From contig NZ_JACRYU010000016.1 in the NCBI RefSeq assembly GCF_014333445.1, forward strand, positions 186,001 to 250,000: DNA of 64,000 nt, written 5' to 3'. Both the position numbers and the translations under genes were made by a program. The notes beneath the pieces are model-generated. The model saw nothing but the letters and a program-made list of their open reading frames with translations, was not told the origin of the DNA and did no database searches. Positions 17,228 to 25,854 of this stretch are shown here, piece by piece (position 1 is the first letter of the stretch; each line of letters opens with the position of its first letter). Source of the stretch: Terrisporobacter mayombei (GTDB lineage Bacteria; Bacillota; Clostridia; Peptostreptococcales; Peptostreptococcaceae).

Positions 17228-17898
17228 AGATTATAGGCATGTGTGTCGAAGATGCAAAAGCAATTGAATTTTGTGGAGCAGATAGAGTTGAACTTGTAAG
17301 TGCATTAACAGAAGGAGGACTAACTCCAGGTTATGGTACAATAGAAAAAGTAGTAAATAGTGTGAATATACCAGTAAATGTAATGGTTAGAAATCATGCT
17401 AAAGGCTTTATATATAGTGATTATGATATAGAGATAATGAAAAAAGATATAGAGATAATAAAATCACTAGGTGCAAATGGAATTGTACTTGGTATGATTG
17501 ATAAATTCAATAACATAGATGAAGAAAATTTAAAAGAACTTTTAGATGTGGCTTCTGGTCTAGATGTTACTTTCCATAAAGCCGTAGATGAAACTGATGT
17601 AAAAGAGAGTATAAAAGTTCTTAATAAATATGATAAGATAACAAATATATTAACTGCTGGTGGATTAGGTAATATATGTGATAACACAGAAAGTATCAAA
17701 TATATGATAGAAAATTCAAATGATATAAATATCCTTTTAGGAGGAGGTTTAAACTTTGAGAATATAGAAAGTATTAGAAGTGCTACTAATGCTACAGATT
17801 TCCACTTTGGAACAGCAGTAAGAGTTGATAAAAGTCCTTTTGGTGATATAGATGAAGAAAAGTTAAGTTCACTAGTAAAAATAATAAACAATAGGTAA
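17221..17898 (+). CDS. cutC: CutC-family TIM-barrel protein
   Basis: A 225-residue TIM barrel with the family signatures MLEIIGMCVEDA at the start, GADRVELVSALTEGGLTPGYG (first 15-40 residues), FHKAVDET (near 120), NILTAGG and the C-terminal DFHFGTAVR. It was named for copper tolerance in E. coli, but a direct role in copper handling is weakly supported. Being the last gene of an amino-sugar operon suggests an enzyme in sugar or glycoside metabolism. It overlaps the M20 gene by 7 bp and is followed by a terminator. Confidence 0.88.
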   Translation: MLEIIGMCVEDAKAIEFCGADRVELVSALTEGGLTPGYGTIEKVVNSVNIPVNVMVRNHAKGFIYSDYDIEIMKKDIEIIKSLGANGIVLGMIDKFNNIDEENLKELLDVASGLDVTFHKAVDETDVKESIKVLNKYDKITNILTAGGLGNICDNTESIKYMIENSNDINILLGGGLNFENIESIRSATNATDFHFGTAVRVDKSPFGDIDEEKLSSLVKIINNR

Positions 17899-17921
17899 AA
17901 ATTATGAAATAGATATATATT

Positions 17922-17950
17922 AAAGTTGGCTTTTAAGAGTCAACTTTTTT
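17922..17950 (+). terminator. Terminator of the PTS/glycosylasparaginase operon
   Basis: AAAGTTGGCT (17922-17931) pairs with AGTCAACTTT (17938-17947), with one G-U pair, and is followed by TTT. Confidence 0.85.
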
Positions 17951-18099
17951 AATGCCTAAAAAGTAATAAACTTATGATACTCTGAATATAATTTAATGAT
18001 ATTTAAAAAATAATAAGATTCTTATAAATCTATAAATTGGTTAAATTGAAGTTTTTTATTATAGAGTATAAGGATTTATAATTAAATGGGGGAAAAGTA

Positions 18100-18693
18100 A
18101 TGGACGATAATAATATTTTAAGTCAATTATTAGTAGATGTAAGAAATGCTAATTCCTTGAAAATAGAGTATGGAATAACTGGCCAAAGGGTAATTAATCA
18201 AGAAATAAAAAGGATAATAACTTTTTCAGCTAATGAAACTATTATAGTAGATTATAATTTAAAGACAGCATCAGTAGAAATTATTGAAAGTGATTTCACA
18301 GGAAGTACGACTACAAAAGAAAATTATGATAACTGCAAAATGACTTCACATAAAGTCAGTAATAACCCAGATGGAAAAATAGAATCTTCATCAAATGAAG
18401 AATTTTCAGAAGATGAATATAATTGTCTATTTAAAGTAGGGGGGAAATTATATCCTATCGAAATTGATGTATTAATTCCTGTGGGAAGTAAGATGAATGC
18501 TGAAGATTGTCAAGTTTGCAGAGCATCGAAGGAGTTTACAGATAGTATTCCTGGTTTTTTAGAATCTGTTTATGCCATATATAAAAAGAGTGAAAATTTA
18601 TATGATATTACTAGGGTAATGAAACAAAAAGATATAGATACTTCTATGCCTTTAATACAATATTGTAATACTAAAATAGAAATTTTATCGTGA
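18100..18693 (+). CDS. Hypothetical protein, 197 residues
   Basis: No family recognised. It is soluble, acidic and without a signal peptide or membrane segment. It looks like a beta-rich N-terminal half (residues 1-60), a Ser/Thr/Lys-rich middle (60-100), and a C-terminal half with a CQVC pair (about 139-142) plus single Cys residues near 82, 108 and 190. GGGG at about 18090 precedes the ATG. The gene is isolated: a terminator precedes it, and a structured inverted-repeat element follows at 18719. Codon use looks like that of its neighbours. Confidence 0.65.
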   Translation: MDDNNILSQLLVDVRNANSLKIEYGITGQRVINQEIKRIITFSANETIIVDYNLKTASVEIIESDFTGSTTTKENYDNCKMTSHKVSNNPDGKIESSSNEEFSEDEYNCLFKVGGKLYPIEIDVLIPVGSKMNAEDCQVCRASKEFTDSIPGFLESVYAIYKKSENLYDITRVMKQKDIDTSMPLIQYCNTKIEILS

Positions 18694-18718
18694 TAACTAT
18701 AGTTTTAGATTTACTATT

Positions 18719-18808
18719 CCCCAATACATTGCTTAAGGAATGTATTGGGGCGTTGACTATACGAAGTGGAGCACTAACGTAGTGTCTTAAGCGAATTGAA
18801 TTTTTTAT
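18719..18808 (+). repeat. Structured element with CTTAAGCGAA-type repeat
   Basis: A 12-bp hairpin (CCCCAATACATT at 18719-18730 with 18739-18750) has the loop GCTTAAGG. A second small hairpin CACTA-acg-TAGTG follows at 18772-18784, then CTTAAGCGAATTGAATTTTT (18786-18805) and more T. The first loop (GCTTAAG) is complementary to CTTAAGC at 18786-18792, so a pseudoknot is possible. Similar CTTAA-CGAA-AATTTTTTAT strings occur at 42154 and 57996. It probably ends the transcript of the 18100 gene; its origin is unknown. Confidence 0.5.
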
Positions 18809-18893
18809 TTATATATAGAAAACATAATTATAAATAATCAAAGAAAAGAATAGTTATAAATATTATTGTATATATACTATTTTATAAATAACG

Positions 18894-18927
18894 TCTATTG
18901 ATTACTTAATTAATAGACTTTTTTTAT
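18894..18927 (+). terminator. Rho-independent terminator in long intergenic region
   Basis: GTCTATT (18894-18900) and AATAGAC (18913-18919), with extra ATT/AAT pairing in the loop, are followed by TTTTTTT. No gene lies between 18809 and 18893; the hairpin may back up the preceding element. Confidence 0.75.
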
Positions 18928-19138
18928 ATGTATTATTGGAAGATAAATGAATAATGTAACCCAAAATACGAACAAAATTAAAAAATAATAAATTTTTGTA
19001 CATATACATTAATAAATCGTATTTAAATTGATAATATATGAAAATAATAAAACAAAACTAAAATATACTTAAAAAAATAAATAAAATAGTATTCTATAAA
19101 TATATACACTTAAAAAAATAAACAAAAGTTGTGAGTAA

Positions 19139-19181
19139 TATTGTATAATAAAATAGTAGCAAGCGAAATTATTATACAATA
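19139..19181. promoter_or_regulatory. Perfect 13-bp inverted repeat upstream of symporter gene
   Basis: TATTGTATAATAA (19139-19151) and its exact complement (19169-19181) surround 17 nt. The left arm contains TATAAT (19144-19149), a possible -10 box, and the right arm touches the AGGAG ribosome binding site at 19182. It could be an operator or an mRNA hairpin that hides the ribosome binding site. Two 23-25-bp AT-rich direct repeats lie at 19064 and 19103. Confidence 0.5.
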
Positions 19182-19192
19182 AGGAGATTATT

Positions 19193-20464
19193 ATGAAGAG
19201 AAAAGTCACACTAACTAGTAAAATTTTAATAGGATTATTTTTAGGATTTATATTTGGATTATTTTTAAAATCAATGCCATCAAGTTATGTAAAAGATACA
19301 GTAATAATAGGTGGGATATTCAAGGTTTTAGGTACAGGATTTACGACATCTATAAAAATGATGGTTGTACCTTTAGTATTTGTATCTTTAGTATGTGGGT
19401 CATCATCTATGGGGGATGTTAAACAATTAGGTAGAATTGGTAGTAAAACTATGGTGTTTTACTTATCAACTACAGCGGTAGCAATTATAATAGCATTATT
19501 TTTAGGAAGTGTATTAAAACCTGGGGTAGGTCTTGATATGAGTTCTATGATGAGTGGAGAAGTAGCAATAGGAGAATCTAAATCAATTGTTGATATAATA
19601 CTTGGAATTATACCATCAAACCCAATTGCAGCTTTTGCAAATGGTGATATGTTACAAATTATATTCTTTGCATTACTTACAGGTGTAGCAATGAGCATGA
19701 TAGGCGAAAAAGCAGATCCAGTGAGAAAAATATTTGAAAATGCAAATGATATATGTATGAAAATGGTATCAATCATAATGTTAGCGGCACCATTTGGAGT
19801 ATTTGCATTAGTTGCAGAAACTTTTTCAACAGTAGGGAAAGATGCCATATTAGTTTTAGTTAAGTATTTAGCAGTAGTTCTTTTAGGATTATTAATACAT
19901 GTAACTTTAGTTTATGGTGGACTATTTAAGTTATTTACTAAACAAAAAATAAAACCTTTTTTAAAGAAATTTACGAGAGTTGCAGCTATAACTTTTTCAA
20001 CTTCATCAAGTAATGCTTCTGTACCTGCAAGTATGGAAATATTAGAAGAATTAGGTGTTGGAAAAACAACAAGATCATTTACAATTCCTATGGGAGCAAC
20101 TATAAACATGGATGGTACAGCTATTATGCAAGGTGTGGCAGCTTTATTTATAGCTCAGATCTATGGAATTGATTTAGAGATGAATCAGATGATGACAATC
20201 GTTTTAACAGCTACATTAGCATCAATAGGTACAGCAGGTGTACCAGGGGTAGGTATGATAATGTTATCTATGGTGCTTACATCAGTAAATCTTCCACTAG
20301 AGGGAATTGGTTTGATAATGGGTGTTGAAAGAATTGTAGATATGTTTAGAACAACTGTAAATGTTATGGGTGATAATGTGTGTACTTTAATAGTAGCAAA
20401 TAGTGAAAATGACTTTAATAAAGAAATGTTTTATGCTGAAGGAGCGGAAAAAGTAGCAGTGTAA
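19193..20464 (+). CDS. Dicarboxylate/amino acid:cation symporter (DAACS family)
   Basis: A 423-residue membrane transporter of the GltP/glutamate-transporter fold with about eight helices and two re-entrant loops. Signatures are FSTSSSNASVPASMEIL (HP1, about 265-281), MGATINMDGTAIMQG (TM7, about 300) and GTAGVPGVGMIML (HP2, about 345). It imports aspartate, glutamate or a related dicarboxylate with Na+ or H+. The SSS stretch in HP1 is the substrate-coordinating region. An AAGGAG site is placed 6 nt before the ATG. It lies upstream of a PucR regulator and an amidohydrolase. Confidence 0.9.
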   Translation: MKRKVTLTSKILIGLFLGFIFGLFLKSMPSSYVKDTVIIGGIFKVLGTGFTTSIKMMVVPLVFVSLVCGSSSMGDVKQLGRIGSKTMVFYLSTTAVAIIIALFLGSVLKPGVGLDMSSMMSGEVAIGESKSIVDIILGIIPSNPIAAFANGDMLQIIFFALLTGVAMSMIGEKADPVRKIFENANDICMKMVSIIMLAAPFGVFALVAETFSTVGKDAILVLVKYLAVVLLGLLIHVTLVYGGLFKLFTKQKIKPFLKKFTRVAAITFSTSSSNASVPASMEILEELGVGKTTRSFTIPMGATINMDGTAIMQGVAALFIAQIYGIDLEMNQMMTIVLTATLASIGTAGVPGVGMIMLSMVLTSVNLPLEGIGLIMGVERIVDMFRTTVNVMGDNVCTLIVANSENDFNKEMFYAEGAEKVAV

Positions 20465-20513
20465 AATATCCTTAAATGTATAATAATAAAAATTGATAAT
20501 TAAATTTAATTTA

Positions 20514-20547
20514 AAAGAGATGAGTTTTATAGCTCATCTCTTTATTA
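20514..20547 (+). terminator. Terminator after symporter gene
   Basis: AAAGAGATGAG (20514-20524) pairs perfectly with CTCATCTCTTT (20533-20543), followed by ATTATT. Confidence 0.85.
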
Positions 20548-20713
20548 TTGTTTATTAAAAAAGTTTTACAAATGCTTATTTTATAATTAGAAAATATTTT
20601 TGTAATTATAATTTGTAAAAAGTAGAAATTAGTATAAAATATTACAATGAATAGTTTAAATGATGATTTACTTTTAATTAATATAAATCTTATATAAATG
20701 GAAGGAGTATGAA

Positions 20714-21883
20714 ATGTCAGTTGGATTAAAGTACCTATATCAAGAAGTAAAAAAGTATGGTGTAAATCTAATAGCAGGAGAGAATGGATTAAAAAATCAA
20801 GTTAAATGGACTCATACAGCAGAAAGTGAAGAAATCGTAGACTTTATACAAGGTAAAGAATTAATTTTTACAACAGGATTAGTTATGAAAAGTGATGAAG
20901 ATTTGCTTAAATTAGTAAAGAAAGCCAATGAACGAGATGCAAGTGGTTTAATAGTATTTATTGGAAAATATATTAAAAATATAAGTGATAAAGTAATCGA
21001 TTACTGTGATAATAATGATTTTCCTTTATTTATAGTTCCTTGGGGAACGGAGATGTCAGATACAATGAGGAGTTTAACAATAAATATAATAGAATCACAA
21101 AAGACATATATAGAAATATCGAATGCTTTTAAAGATGCTATTTTTCTCCCTGAGCATAGTGAATTATATATGCCTAGACTTAATAAAGTAGGATTTAAAA
21201 ATGAATGGAAATACACTGTGGCATTAATAGAGTTAGAGTCTAAAGATATTAAGAACTATAGAGTGGAAGAACATACTTCACAAATGATTAATTTTATTGA
21301 AGAAGAATTAGTTTATATTAGGAATAATTTCTTTTGTTTAAGCGCGGGTCAGTCAATTATAATTATATTTTATAATAAAGGTGAAGAAGAAATAGAAAGT
21401 ATAGTTAAAAATATTTATATAAAAATAGTTAAAGAATTCAATGAAGCTAATTTTTACATAGCAGTAGAAAATCAAAGTGGTAATTTACAAAACTTACATA
21501 AAGGTTATAAAGAAGCTAAAAAAATATCCAAAATAAATAGGCTATTAAGAAATAATAATGCCCACTTAAAACATAATGAAGTAGATTTATATAAATTACT
21601 TTTAGATCTTTATGATAAAGATAAAATGAAAAGTTTCTATGATAAAATATTGGGAGATTTAGTGTTCTATGATAAAGTAAATAATACGGATTATGTAGAA
21701 ATACTTATAAATTATTTTGAAAATAATTGTAGAGTAGTAGAGACTGCAAATGCATTATATATACATAGAAATACTATGAATTATAAAATAAATAAGATTG
21801 AAGAAATTTTAGATATAAATTTAAGTGATATAGGAGATAGAAGTAAAATTTATATAGCTCTTATGATTAAATATTTGTTGTAA
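20714..21883 (+). CDS. PucR-family transcriptional regulator
   Basis: 389 residues. The N-terminal PucR ligand-sensing domain (about 10-130) includes VKWTHTAESEEIVDFIQGKELIF-like sequence. A central degenerate GGDEF-like domain follows. The C-terminal HTH_30 carries FENNCRVVETANALYIHRNTMNYKINKIEE, whose core LYIHRNTMNYKINKIE is the PucR hallmark. Family members sense purine-breakdown products or amino acids and activate neighbouring genes. The natural targets here are the symporter upstream and the amidohydrolase downstream. GGAAGGAG precedes the ATG at 20714; a closer ATG at 20709 is out of frame. Confidence 0.88.
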   Translation: MSVGLKYLYQEVKKYGVNLIAGENGLKNQVKWTHTAESEEIVDFIQGKELIFTTGLVMKSDEDLLKLVKKANERDASGLIVFIGKYIKNISDKVIDYCDNNDFPLFIVPWGTEMSDTMRSLTINIIESQKTYIEISNAFKDAIFLPEHSELYMPRLNKVGFKNEWKYTVALIELESKDIKNYRVEEHTSQMINFIEEELVYIRNNFFCLSAGQSIIIIFYNKGEEEIESIVKNIYIKIVKEFNEANFYIAVENQSGNLQNLHKGYKEAKKISKINRLLRNNNAHLKHNEVDLYKLLLDLYDKDKMKSFYDKILGDLVFYDKVNNTDYVEILINYFENNCRVVETANALYIHRNTMNYKINKIEEILDINLSDIGDRSKIYIALMIKYLL

Positions 21884-22043
21884 AGATGAATGCTTGTTTT
21901 ATGATAAAAATCAATTGTACATATGCATAAAAAAATATGTGCATCATAACATAGAAAATGTTCTCAATAAATGGCATTATGATTATAATTAATTTATTAA
22001 AGTACTTAGTACTAAAATATTCCTAAATAAGGAGATTTGACAG

Positions 22044-23666
22044 ATGAAAAAAACAGTATATTATAATGGAAACATAATAACAGTAGATAAGAAAGATTCT
22101 ATTGTTCAGGCTATGTTAATTGAAAATGGAATAATAAAAGCATTAGGAAGTGATGAAGAAATACTATCACTAGATAAAGATGCTGAGAAAGTTGACTTAC
22201 AAGGAAAAACGATTCTTCCAGGATTCATAGATCCTCATGGTCATATAGTTGCTATAGCACAAACTCTAATGATAATTAACTTTAGTGAGTGCAATACAAA
22301 AGAAGAATTAGTAAATATAGTAAGAGAGAGAATAGAAAATAATCCACCTAAAGATGGTGAATGGTTAATAGGATTTGGATACGATAATACTAGATTTGAA
22401 AACGGAGAACATCCAACTAAATTTGATCTAGATTCAGTATCTAGCGAAATACCAATGTTTATAAGTCATGCATCAGGACATTTAGCAGTGACTAACTCAA
22501 AAGCTTTAGAGTTAATGGGATATGTTGGAGATGATTATAAAGTTCCAGAGGGTGGAGTTGTAAGAACGGTTTCACCAGATTCAAAAGAGCCAAATGGTGT
22601 ATTAGAGGAAAATGCATGTTTAGATCCAGAAGTTAAAAAATGCATACCAACACCATCTTTTGAAACATTAATGAATGCTATATCACAAGCTCAAAATATA
22701 TATGCAGGATATGGTATAACAACTACTCAAGATGCTAGTGTTGATGCGGGAATGAATCAATTATTACTAGGAGCGGCTAATGCCAATGTATTAAAATTAG
22801 ATATAGTTGGATTTGCTGTTCAACATGTAACATTCGATTTATTAAAAGATGAAGGAACTCCAAACAGAGAATACTTCAATCATTATAAATTACTAGGTGG
22901 TAAGACTTGGTTAGATGGATCTCCACAAGGTAAAACAGCTTGGTTAACTAAACCTTATCATGTAGTTCCAGAGGGTCAACCAGAAGATTACTGTGGATAT
23001 GGAACACAAGAAGATAACGAAGTAATAGAATACTTTAAAGGCTGTATAGAAAGAAATATACAAGTTAATGTACATACAAATGGTGATGCAGCAGCAGATC
23101 AATTTATAAGATGTTATGAAAAAGCTTTAGAGTTAACAGGAAATAAAACAGAGTTAAGACCTGTTATGGTTCATGCTCAAACAGTAAGAGAAGATCAGTT
23201 AGATAAAATGAAAGAATTAGGTATACTACCAACTTTCTTCTTAGATCATATATGGTTCTGGGGAGATTATCACTATGAATCAGTATTTGGTCCAGAAAGA
23301 GCAGAAAGATTATCTCCAGCTAATTCAGCTTTAAAAAGAGGTATGAATTTCACTCTACACCAAGATCCACCTGTAAAAATGCCTAATCAAATACTTGCTA
23401 TTCAAAATGCAGTGAATAGACAAACTCAAAGTGGAAGAGTTCTTGGTGAAGATCAAAGAATATCAGTTATGGATGCTATAAGAGCAGTTACTATAAATGG
23501 TGCATACCAATACTTTGAAGAAGATATCAAAGGTAGCTTAGAAGTAGGGAAATATGCTGACTTAGTTATATTAGATAAAAACCCACTTGAAGTAGCCAAT
23601 AATGAGATAAGTAGTATACAAGTTTTAGAGACAATAAAACAAGGAAATACTATATTCTCAAAATAA
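22044..23666 (+). CDS. YtcJ-like amidohydrolase
   Basis: A 540-residue metal-dependent hydrolase of the amidohydrolase (DUF/YtcJ) group. Metal ligands are the HxH motif in GFIDPHGHIV (about 61-70), a second site NVHTNGDAAADQF (about 335) and the VMVHAQTV His (about 370); a C-terminal HQDPPV and KYADLVILDKNP complete the beta sandwich. It is likely cytoplasmic and hydrolyses an amide or a carbamoyl/formyl group on a small molecule. Adjacent PucR and symporter genes suggest that the substrate or product is an imported acid. AAGGAG precedes the ATG. Confidence 0.88.
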   Translation: MKKTVYYNGNIITVDKKDSIVQAMLIENGIIKALGSDEEILSLDKDAEKVDLQGKTILPGFIDPHGHIVAIAQTLMIINFSECNTKEELVNIVRERIENNPPKDGEWLIGFGYDNTRFENGEHPTKFDLDSVSSEIPMFISHASGHLAVTNSKALELMGYVGDDYKVPEGGVVRTVSPDSKEPNGVLEENACLDPEVKKCIPTPSFETLMNAISQAQNIYAGYGITTTQDASVDAGMNQLLLGAANANVLKLDIVGFAVQHVTFDLLKDEGTPNREYFNHYKLLGGKTWLDGSPQGKTAWLTKPYHVVPEGQPEDYCGYGTQEDNEVIEYFKGCIERNIQVNVHTNGDAAADQFIRCYEKALELTGNKTELRPVMVHAQTVREDQLDKMKELGILPTFFLDHIWFWGDYHYESVFGPERAERLSPANSALKRGMNFTLHQDPPVKMPNQILAIQNAVNRQTQSGRVLGEDQRISVMDAIRAVTINGAYQYFEEDIKGSLEVGKYADLVILDKNPLEVANNEISSIQVLETIKQGNTIFSK

Positions 23667-23724
23667 AATCAGTAATAAATAATTTGTTTATCATAAATGT
23701 GGAAGAATTAAACATTGATTAAGA

Positions 23725-23760
23725 AAAAATGGATTACCAATAATGGTAGTCCATTTTTTA
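23725..23760 (+). terminator. Terminator after amidohydrolase gene
   Basis: A 15-bp stem (23725-23739 with 23744-23758, one G-U pair), loop ATAA, ending in TTTTTT. Confidence 0.88.
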
Positions 23761-23897
23761 ATATTAGGAAGTCTATAGTTTATCGCCAATACCTTTGGAG
23801 TGAAATTTTTATTTAGTAGATAATATATTATATAAATAACATAAAACATATATGAAAATAGGGAATACAAATAAATTATGATAATAAGGAGGAAAAA

Positions 23898-24872
23898 ATG
23901 GTATTGGTATCAGATATACTTGATGTATTAGATAATATTACAAATGGAAGATGCTTGAAAAACAGTGGAGATTTTTCTAGTAATAAAAACCATTATGTTG
24001 TTACTAAATCTTCTAATATACCAGGTAAAGCGGTGACAGAGTTACCTGGATTAATTAGTGGGAACTTAGATATGGAAGTAGAAAAATTGGCTGTTACTAT
24101 GACTTTATCAGAACACGATATCGAATTAGCTGGGGCTACAGGTGTAGATGCAATTGTTGCTCATCATCCTGTAGCAGATGCTTGTAATTTTGGAGGATTA
24201 TTATTAAAAGATTATTTAAATTTATATAATATAGCACTATTTGAAGTTCATGAAGCTTTGCATGGTTTGCATCCTGGGATGTCTTGGATACATGGTCATG
24301 TACCTTATTATAGTAACTTTTCTTATGATAATATCCCTGGAAATGTTGTGTATATTGGAAAGACTCTTCCTGAAATTAAAACATTGGGAGATATTTTAAA
24401 TAGACTAAATAATCTAATGGATTTAGATTCCCATACTTGTTTATTAAACGATAATGAAAAAAATAGCTTATGCTTAAGAGGAGAAATATTATTAGGTAAT
24501 GAAAGTAGCAGTGTGAAAAATTTAATTCATATTTTTCCTCATACAGGCTTTACATCAAAACATTTAGAAGAATTAGTCTTGAAATTCCCCAATATTGATA
24601 CTGTTTTAGTAAGCTTTAGTCGTGTATTTTCACCTCATCCCCTTTTAGAAAAATCTAAGGAATTAGGACTTAATTTTATATGTGGAAATTCTCATACTTT
24701 TGAAATATTTGAAAATGGGATTCCACTAGCTCAAGCCATAAAAGATTATTTACCTGAGTTAGAAATAGTAATATTTAAAGAAAATGTAACAAGTATACCC
24801 CTTGAAAATATTAGCACAGTTAAAATGAGGAATTATGCTAAATATATATCTAAAAAATACCTACACAAATAA
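23898..24872 (+). CDS. NIF3-like dinuclear-metal protein
   Basis: 324 residues with NIF3/YbgI-like features. The VDAIVAHHPVAD motif (about 89-100) supplies two metal-binding His, and a later ENVTSIP region plus FGGLLLKDYL fit the fold. Compared with a typical NIF3 protein of about 260-370 residues, the C-terminal HxxxE motif is not obvious; NSHTFEIFENG (about 275) may replace it. The biochemical role of the family is unsettled. GGAGG lies 6 nt before the ATG. The gene has its own upstream gap of 230 bp and runs toward the L,D-transpeptidase gene 48 bp later. Confidence 0.65.
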   Translation: MVLVSDILDVLDNITNGRCLKNSGDFSSNKNHYVVTKSSNIPGKAVTELPGLISGNLDMEVEKLAVTMTLSEHDIELAGATGVDAIVAHHPVADACNFGGLLLKDYLNLYNIALFEVHEALHGLHPGMSWIHGHVPYYSNFSYDNIPGNVVYIGKTLPEIKTLGDILNRLNNLMDLDSHTCLLNDNEKNSLCLRGEILLGNESSSVKNLIHIFPHTGFTSKHLEELVLKFPNIDTVLVSFSRVFSPHPLLEKSKELGLNFICGNSHTFEIFENGIPLAQAIKDYLPELEIVIFKENVTSIPLENISTVKMRNYAKYISKKYLHK

Positions 24873-24920
24873 ATAGATATATTCATAAACTATTGTAAAA
24901 TACTTTTTAGGGGTGGGTTT

Positions 24921-25766
24921 ATGAGAAAATTTAAAAGACAGACCGAGGAAACTGCATATAAATACACGTTGGCAAATGTTAATTTAAGAGAAGAGAAATC
25001 AACATCTTCAAATATAATAACAGTTATTCCTGCTGGATCAAAAGTACAAGTTATTGATGGAGAAGAGGATTGGTATGAAGTTGTATATAATGGGCAAAGA
25101 GGATATGTATATAATCAGTATTTATCTAAAACCCAATATACATGGACAGGTGTAACATTGAGATCTTATCCATCATCTGAATCAAATCCAGTAACTGTAG
25201 TACCTGCAAAATCAAGAGTACAAGTTTTATCTACAAATGGAGACTGGAGTCATGTTATGTATGATGATCAAGAAGGGTATATTTTTAGCTATTTTATATC
25301 TGATGATGGCAATCCACCAGAAGGTTATGATTTTGAATATTTTTATACAGATATGTTAAGATTCGTAAATGATAATGGGATAAAAAGTCCAACAACACAT
25401 CTTATCACTACTGATTTAGAAAATAAGCTTACTTATATCTTTGAAAAAGCTGAAAATGGAACTTGGAAACAATTATATAAGTGGGAATGTACAGTTGGTA
25501 AACCTAGTACTCCAACTATTACAGGAACTTATTATGTAAGTGGAAGAAAGCCATACTTTGGATCTGATGTATATAGGGTAAAATATGCAACTAGAATTAG
25601 AGGTAGTTATTATTATCACTCAATATTATTCAATGCAGAAGGTACAGAAATAATAGATGCCAGATTGGGTATGGCTTTGAGTCATGGATGTATTAGATTG
25701 GCAGTAGAAAATGCCCAGTGGATATATGATAATGTGCTAGATACAACTACAATAATTATAAATTAG
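24921..25766 (+). CDS. SH3b-SH3b-YkuD L,D-transpeptidase without signal peptide
   Basis: 281 residues. Two bacterial SH3 domains (about 14-68 and 72-130) each start with a VxLR-type strand (ANVNLREEKS, TGVTLRSYPS). They are followed by a YkuD catalytic domain with the active motif ALSHGCIRLA (about 246-255; Cys nucleophile, His and Arg). YkuD enzymes make 3-3 cross-links in peptidoglycan outside the cell. Unexpectedly, the N-terminus MRKFKRQTEETAYKYT has no signal peptide or membrane helix. Export by another route or a cytoplasmic or spore role is possible. GGGGTGGG precedes the ATG. Confidence 0.85.
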   Translation: MRKFKRQTEETAYKYTLANVNLREEKSTSSNIITVIPAGSKVQVIDGEEDWYEVVYNGQRGYVYNQYLSKTQYTWTGVTLRSYPSSESNPVTVVPAKSRVQVLSTNGDWSHVMYDDQEGYIFSYFISDDGNPPEGYDFEYFYTDMLRFVNDNGIKSPTTHLITTDLENKLTYIFEKAENGTWKQLYKWECTVGKPSTPTITGTYYVSGRKPYFGSDVYRVKYATRIRGSYYYHSILFNAEGTEIIDARLGMALSHGCIRLAVENAQWIYDNVLDTTTIIIN

Positions 25767-25769
25767 CAA

Positions 25770-25804
25770 AAAACAAGACTAGAGTTTTTCTAGTCTTGTT
25801 TTTA
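25770..25804 (+). terminator. Terminator after L,D-transpeptidase gene
   Basis: A perfect 14-bp stem (25770-25783 with 25789-25802) with a short T-rich loop and a terminal T tract. Confidence 0.9.
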
Positions 25805-25854
25805 TTGTCGATAAGTTTGATTATAAAAATATTTGATTTATTTAAAGAATTAGA

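Noticed and set aside
17421..17891. 156-codon open frame on the reverse strand
   Set aside because: It lies wholly inside cutC, which has clear family motifs. The hydrophobic Ser/Ile-rich product is typical of an antisense shadow in AT-rich DNA.
19040..19130. Two AT-rich direct repeats as a mobile-element footprint
   Set aside because: They are imperfect, low in complexity and without inverted ends; I only mention them as possible regulator sites.
19459..19848. 129-codon reverse-strand frame
   Set aside because: Antisense to the symporter's membrane helices; composition mirrors the sense gene.
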